NCBI GenBank assembly: GCA_027021085.1
Contig: JALUVB010000024.1
Location: forward strand, 1-17,801
From: a bacterium
GTDB taxonomy: Bacteria > CAIJMQ01 > JAADFP01
Reading direction: 5' to 3'
Length of the DNA: 17,801 bases
The first letter of the stretch is position 1. Each line of letters begins with the position of its first letter. Shown here piece by piece: positions 13,866 through 17,801 of this stretch. Both the position numbers and the translations under genes were made by a program. The notes beneath the pieces are model-generated. The model saw only the letters and a list, made by a program, of their open reading frames with translations. It was not told the DNA's origin and did no database searches.

Positions 13866-14658
13866 AAAAGCTCTCTATTTCTTAAGGAGAGATTTCCTGG
13901 AGGCATTGAGTTACCGTTTTGCCTTCTTTTTGCAATTAGGGGGAGTATTTTTCTCTATTCTTACCTTCTTTTTCCTTTCCCGGCTCTTTGGTAAAAATAT
14001 TCCCCTGCTTCAGCCATACGGGGGGAATTATTTTGCCTTCGCTCTCATTGGCATTGCTTTCTCTACTTACCTGGGAGTATCTCTGGGCAGTTTTTCTTCC
14101 AGTATCCGGAGAGAACAGATAATGGGCACCATAGAATCCATCCTGGTTACGCAGACCCCTATTCCCTTGCTCATACTGTTTTCTTCTTTATACAACTTTT
14201 TGTTCTCTTCTTTCCACGTCATTTTATACATATTGATAGGCGGGCTTTTCTTTAATGTGCACCTGACAGTAAATTTTATTGCTGCTTTTGTTTTCCTTTT
14301 CCTGGCCATCACATCTTTTGCGAGCGTAGGGATAATATCGGCTTCCTTTATTATGGTATTCAAAAAGGGTGACCCTTTTACCTGGGTGTTTTCCACGCTT
14401 AACGGACTGTTGGGAGGAGTGTTGTATCCGGTGAAGGTTCTTCCTCAAGGCCTTCAGAAAATAGCCTATTTTCTCCCTACTACCCACGTCCTGGAGGGAA
14501 TGAGAATGTCGCTTCTAAAAGGGTATTCTCTGAAAATGTTGATGCCAGAGTGGGCTTTTCTGGTGGTGTTTTCTCTGATTATGCTTCCTTTAAGCATATA
14601 CCTATTCGGGAAAGCAGTAAGAAAGGCCAAGAAAGATGGTACACTTATACAATATTAA
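13855..14658 (+). CDS. ABC-2 type exporter, permease subunit
   Basis: Inner-membrane partner of the preceding ATPase. 267 residues from ATG 13855, with about six hydrophobic segments. The cytosolic start ALYFLRRDFLEALSYR is the usual interface helix, a family EQIMGTIESILVT block follows the second segment, and LPTTHVLEGMRMSLLKG near the end is the conserved ABC-2 loop. ATG 13855 is preferred over TTG 13837 because AAGGAT lies before it. The stop (14656-14658) shares a base with the ATG of the next gene (TAATG), so the ATPase, the permease and the phosphoesterase are likely translated as a set. Confidence 0.88.
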   Translation: MVIKKALYFLRRDFLEALSYRFAFFLQLGGVFFSILTFFFLSRLFGKNIPLLQPYGGNYFAFALIGIAFSTYLGVSLGSFSSSIRREQIMGTIESILVTQTPIPLLILFSSLYNFLFSSFHVILYILIGGLFFNVHLTVNFIAAFVFLFLAITSFASVGIISASFIMVFKKGDPFTWVFSTLNGLLGGVLYPVKVLPQGLQKIAYFLPTTHVLEGMRMSLLKGYSLKMLMPEWAFLVVFSLIMLPLSIYLFGKAVRKAKKDGTLIQY

Positions 14659-15665
14659 TGCTTAATGGTTGGATGGACGGAGTTAATTTGCATAAAACAG
14701 GGCTGCACAGGCAGACCCGTGCTGCTAATTCAAAAGCCCCAATGGGAATGGTATTCGTCCACGGCAAATGCTGCGGTATCCTTTTTCTCGGGATAAAAAG
14801 GTGGATACTGCTTATCTTTTTATTATTTTCTCCTCTTGTATTTCTTGGGGAGAACCTGCCTGTTCTGACCATTGTCCAGATTTCTGATACCCAGGTATCA
14901 CTGGTTGCCCCCTCTTCTGTCCCTCCTCCCTTAATTTATTTGCATCTGGGACCCTACCGCCGGCACTGGCTTGACCTAAAGAATTCAGAAGAAATCCTGA
15001 AATACACGGTGGAATTTATAAACAAAATAAAGCCTGATGTGGTTGTGCATACAGGTGACCTGACCCAGAATGGAAGCCGGGGGGAGATGAAAAAAGTTGC
15101 TGAAATACTCTCCTCACTCAACTCTCCCTGGTATGTGCTTATGGGGGACCACGATTATGACGAGAACCAGGGTAAATATTATTACGAAGTTTTTAAAAAC
15201 AGGAATAATCTTGTAGAAATCAATGGCTGGACGCTCATGACCTTTTCCATTTACCCTTCCGGGGAAGAGTGGCAATTTATGAAAGAAGGGTTAAAAAACG
15301 GGAATCCTGCTATTCTCTTTACCCATAGGCTTATATATGCTTCCCCCTTAGCCAAAAGAATAGCGATGTTGTTTCGTGATGTTACTCTTCTTTCCCCCCA
15401 GTGGAAAAACTTTGCCTACCGTATCCAGAAGAATCCCCAGATTAAAATGGTAATAAGCGGGCATGCACATTCTAACTTTCTCTGGAAAAAGAAAGGAGTC
15501 TATTATATCACCACCTCCTCCTTGACCGAAGTGCCGCACCAGTTCCGGGTGGTAGAAATATACCCGGAAAGGGTGAAAACCTATCTTTATACGGCGCGTA
15601 CCTTTCAAGAGGTAAAGGAGGGGAAATGGAAGAAAGGAAAACCTAAAATTCTTCCTCTCCCTTGA
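14658..15665 (+). CDS. Membrane-anchored metallophosphoesterase with altered metal-site motifs
   Basis: Calcineurin-like phosphoesterase fold, probably anchored by a hydrophobic segment near residues 50-66 (KRWILLIFLLFSPLVFLG) with the catalytic domain outside the inner membrane. 335 residues from ATG 14658, which overlaps the permease stop as TAATG. Other starts (14673, 14742, 14751) are possible, and an earlier one at 14550 is unlikely because it would overlap the permease by 109 bp. Motifs: VQISDTQ (D77, with Q79 where His is usual), HTGDLTQNG (D134), MGDHDYD (D164-H165-D166, where GNHD is usual), FTHR (H223), SGHAHSN (H269, H271). Most metal ligands are kept, so activity is likely, but the first His and the Asn are replaced. 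Substrate unknown; cyclic nucleotide, lipid-phosphate or polymer-linked substrates are all possible. Confidence 0.78.
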   Translation: MLNGWMDGVNLHKTGLHRQTRAANSKAPMGMVFVHGKCCGILFLGIKRWILLIFLLFSPLVFLGENLPVLTIVQISDTQVSLVAPSSVPPPLIYLHLGPYRRHWLDLKNSEEILKYTVEFINKIKPDVVVHTGDLTQNGSRGEMKKVAEILSSLNSPWYVLMGDHDYDENQGKYYYEVFKNRNNLVEINGWTLMTFSIYPSGEEWQFMKEGLKNGNPAILFTHRLIYASPLAKRIAMLFRDVTLLSPQWKNFAYRIQKNPQIKMVISGHAHSNFLWKKKGVYYITTSSLTEVPHQFRVVEIYPERVKTYLYTARTFQEVKEGKWKKGKPKILPLP

Positions 15666-15678
15666 AAGAAAATTTTTA

Positions 15679-15687
15679 TGCTATTAT
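15679..15687 (+). promoter_or_regulatory. Extended -10 promoter of nrdJ giving a leaderless mRNA
   Basis: TGCTATTAT is an extended -10. The start would fall about six to seven bases after it, at or next to the A of ATG 15694. No Shine-Dalgarno lies before that ATG. The alternative reading, TTGAAA (15662-15667) with TATTAA (15685-15690) and a 17-base spacer, would put the start inside the codon region, so it fits less well. Confidence 0.45.
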
Positions 15688-15693
15688 TAATAT

Positions 15694-17772
15694 ATGGTGA
15701 AAGAGGTTATTAAAAGGGACGGAAGAATTGCTGACTTTTCCCCTGCACGTATTGAGAATGCTTTAAAAAAAGCTTTTGTATCCACGCAAAATAGATCGGA
15801 TGAACAGGCAATAAGAAGCCTGTTGCAAAAGATTATCTCCTGCCTGCACCGGAAAGAAACCAGGAGGATTCACGTGGAGGAAATCCAGGATGTGGTGGAA
15901 GAAGTTCTGATGGAATCAGGTTTTAAGGATATTGCCCGTGCCTACATCCTCTACCGGGAAAAAAGAAGGGAGCTGAGGGAATGCAAAGAAATTCTGGGGG
16001 TAAGGGATGACCTTAAACTCTCCTTCAATGCACTGCGTGTCTTACAGAAGAGGTATCTGAGGAAAGATGAAAAGGGGAAAATCGTGGAAACTCCCGCGCA
16101 GATGTTTGAAAGAGTAGCTGGAACAATAGCAGAAGCGGAAAAGGAGTATGGAGAAGATGCGAAAAAATGGGAGGAAACTTTCTTTGAGGTCATGCGTAAT
16201 TTAGAATTTCTTCCCAACTCTCCTACCCTTATGAATGCGGGCACTCCCCTTGGCCAGCTCTCTGCCTGTTTCGTAATACCGGTAGAAGATTCTATGCAGG
16301 GAATATTCCGGGCACTGCATCATATGGCTCTTATACACCAGTCAGGCGGGGGGACCGGCTTCTCGTTCTCTTCCCTGCGTCCCCAGGGAGATGTAGTGCA
16401 GTCTACGGGTGGGATTGCCTCAGGCCCTGTCTCTTTTATGAAAATATTTGATACAGCCACCCAGGTAATAAAGCAGGGAGGAAGGAGGAGAGGGGCAAAT
16501 ATGGGTATTCTTTCCGTACACCATCCCGATATCCTGGACTTCATAACTGCAAAAGATACGCCGGGAATGCTGGAAAACTTCAATATTTCAGTAGCTGCCA
16601 CGGACCAATTCATGCAGGCCGTAGAAGAGGGCAGGGATTACCCTTTAATAAATCCCCGTACCGGCAGGGAAGTGAGAAAGTTAAAGGCCAGGGAGGTAAT
16701 CAACCTTATCTCCTACCATGCCTGGAAAAACGGTGACCCGGGGATAGTATGGATAGACGAGATAAACCGGTACAATCCCACCCCCCACCTGGGAAGGATA
16801 GAGGCGACTAATCCCTGTGCGGAGCAGCCCCTGCTCCCCTACGAGTCATGCAATCTTGGCTCCGTAAACCTTTCTCGTTTGTACAGGGAGGGAGGGATAG
16901 ACTGGGAAAGAATGGAGCAGGTGGTGGAAATAGCAGTGAGATTTTTGGACGATGTAATCGAAGTAAATAAGTTTCCCATCCCTGAGGTGGAAAAAATAAC
17001 CCGTGCTAACCGGAAAATAGGGTTGGGGGTTATGGGCTTTGCCGATTTGCTCATAAAGATGAATGTACCCTATGATAGCGAAGAGGCAGAAAAGGTAGCC
17101 GGCGAGATTATGCGGTTCGTGCATAAGGTAGCCGTGAGGACTTCTGCCACTCTGGCAGAAAAAAGGGGTAATTTCCCCAATTTTAAAGGCAGTCTCTGGG
17201 AGAGGAACGGTTTCAGGCATATCAGGAATGCCACGCTGACTACCATAGCTCCCACTGGCACACTTTCCATAATTGCGGGAACTACCAGCGGGATTGAACC
17301 CCTCTTTGCCATTGCCTACACCAGGGAAGTAATGGAAGGTAGCAGGTTGCTGGAGGTAAACCAGGATTTTCTCCGTGTAGCCAGGGAAAAAGGCTTTTAT
17401 TCCCGGGGAATAATAGAGGAAGCTTCTCGTACCGGCAGTTTAAAAGGGATAAAAGGCATTCCTGAGAGTATTAAAAGGTTGTTTGTTACTTCCTTTGATA
17501 TTTCCCCCGCCTGGCATATAAGAATCCAGGCGGCATTCCAGAGGCATACGGATAATGCAGTCTCTAAAACAATAAATTTTCCCCAGGAAGCAACTTCCGC
17601 CGAAATCAGGGAATCCTTCCGTCTTGCCTACACGCTGAAATGCAGGGGCCTGACTATTTACCGGTATGGCTCAAAGAAAACCCAGGTGCTTTACCGGGGC
17701 GCCTCTCTGGAGAGAGATTTCTTGCGAGTAGGTCCTGAGTTTACGGGCGAGTGCCGGGCGTGCGAAGTTTGA
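15694..17772 (+). CDS. nrdJ: Adenosylcobalamin-dependent (class II) ribonucleotide reductase
   Basis: Reduces ribonucleotides to deoxyribonucleotides with a B12-derived radical, so it works with or without oxygen. 692 residues. ATP-cone at 1-95 (KEVIKRDGRIADFSPARIENAL). The catalytic barrel follows with C192 (SACFVIP), NPCAEQ with the thiyl-radical Cys C375 (N373, E377), C386 (ESCNLGS) forming the redox pair with C192, and PTGTLSIIAGTTSG. The spacing C375 to C386 is eleven, as in class II enzymes. It ends in GECRACEV: a terminal CxxC (C687, C690) that would re-reduce the active site, without the longer zinc-like tail of many relatives. The class is assigned by sequence pattern and by the absence of an R2 partner in the window. 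It has its own promoter and is not coupled to the phosphoesterase gene. Confidence 0.93.
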   Translation: MVKEVIKRDGRIADFSPARIENALKKAFVSTQNRSDEQAIRSLLQKIISCLHRKETRRIHVEEIQDVVEEVLMESGFKDIARAYILYREKRRELRECKEILGVRDDLKLSFNALRVLQKRYLRKDEKGKIVETPAQMFERVAGTIAEAEKEYGEDAKKWEETFFEVMRNLEFLPNSPTLMNAGTPLGQLSACFVIPVEDSMQGIFRALHHMALIHQSGGGTGFSFSSLRPQGDVVQSTGGIASGPVSFMKIFDTATQVIKQGGRRRGANMGILSVHHPDILDFITAKDTPGMLENFNISVAATDQFMQAVEEGRDYPLINPRTGREVRKLKAREVINLISYHAWKNGDPGIVWIDEINRYNPTPHLGRIEATNPCAEQPLLPYESCNLGSVNLSRLYREGGIDWERMEQVVEIAVRFLDDVIEVNKFPIPEVEKITRANRKIGLGVMGFADLLIKMNVPYDSEEAEKVAGEIMRFVHKVAVRTSATLAEKRGNFPNFKGSLWERNGFRHIRNATLTTIAPTGTLSIIAGTTSGIEPLFAIAYTREVMEGSRLLEVNQDFLRVAREKGFYSRGIIEEASRTGSLKGIKGIPESIKRLFVTSFDISPAWHIRIQAAFQRHTDNAVSKTINFPQEATSAEIRESFRLAYTLKCRGLTIYRYGSKKTQVLYRGASLERDFLRVGPEFTGECRACEV

Positions 17773-17785
17773 GTTTTGCAGATTT

Positions 17786-17801
17786 CTGGCCCACTGGCCA
17801 G
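17786..17801 (+). terminator. GC hairpin after nrdJ, possible terminator cut by the window edge
   Basis: CTGGCC and GGCCAG pair perfectly around the loop CACT, 13 bases after the nrdJ stop. The window ends exactly at the last base of the stem, so the required T run cannot be seen. Confidence 0.4.

Noticed and set aside
14550-14657. Upstream extension of the phosphoesterase ORF
   Set aside because: It would overlap the permease gene by 109 bp, and its residues look like a shifted-frame reading of that gene; ATG 14658 gives a clean TAATG junction.
16846-17220. 124-codon minus-strand ORF inside nrdJ
   Set aside because: Antisense shadow of a strongly conserved gene; composition is not protein-like.
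1-17801. CRISPR arrays, tRNA/rRNA genes, insertion sequences, prophage or toxin-antitoxin modules
   Set aside because: No regularly spaced repeats, no cloverleaf or rRNA-like stretch, no transposase or integrase, and no small paired ORFs of that type were seen.

Overview
The window (17.8 kb) reads as chromosomal DNA of a Gram-negative (two-membrane) bacterium. The evidence is an outer-membrane beta-barrel protein ending in Phe, a Wza-type polysaccharide export protein and an ExbB/ExbD pair. The set of families (BatA-like VWA membrane protein, CBM9-like protein, IolB-type isomerase, short class II ribonucleotide reductase, split Wzz plus tyrosine kinase) and the tightly packed genes suggest an uncultured lineage such as Omnitrophota/Ratteibacteria or a neighbour. 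That placement is an impression, not proven by anything in the window. I saw no tRNA, rRNA, CRISPR array, transposase or integrase.

Layout. (1) 1-1917 (+): VWA/glutamine-amidotransferase-like membrane protein, probably cut at its 5' end. It overlaps tail to tail with a minus-strand IolB-type sugar isomerase (1892-2902). (2) A short divergent promoter region (2903-2987) leads to a CBM9-like exported protein coupled to an AcpS-like ORF that lacks both metal/catalytic acidic positions of the family. (3) dnaG (4322-6001), then a possible 10-codon leader ORF, then exbB-exbD-tyrA joined by two ATGA overlaps (6067-7891). (4) A 230-bp gap with a perfect palindrome and two good promoter candidates, followed by a polysaccharide export operon (8122-12734): a small exported SLH-like protein, an outer-membrane barrel, a Wza-like SLBB protein without a visible outer-membrane helix or lipobox, a Wzz-type co-polymerase and a separate tyrosine kinase. 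(5) A 144-bp spacer with possible RNA structure, then an ABC-2 exporter (ATPase and permease) and a membrane-anchored metallophosphoesterase, coupled by ATGA/TAATG-type junctions (12879-15665). (6) nrdJ (15694-17772), probably with a leaderless or nearly leaderless mRNA, and a GC hairpin at the window edge.

How the parts work together. The strongest system is the export operon. The Wzz homologue and its tyrosine kinase would control polymer length and assembly at the inner membrane. The SLBB protein would bridge the periplasm. Because it seems too short to cross the outer membrane itself, the adjacent barrel is the natural candidate for the outer pore. No glycosyltransferase, flippase or polymerase lies in the window, so the polymer is unknown and the synthesis genes must be elsewhere. 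The downstream ABC exporter and phosphoesterase may belong to the same envelope programme, but only by position. The rest is housekeeping (dnaG, tyrA, nrdJ) and energy transduction (exbB/exbD).
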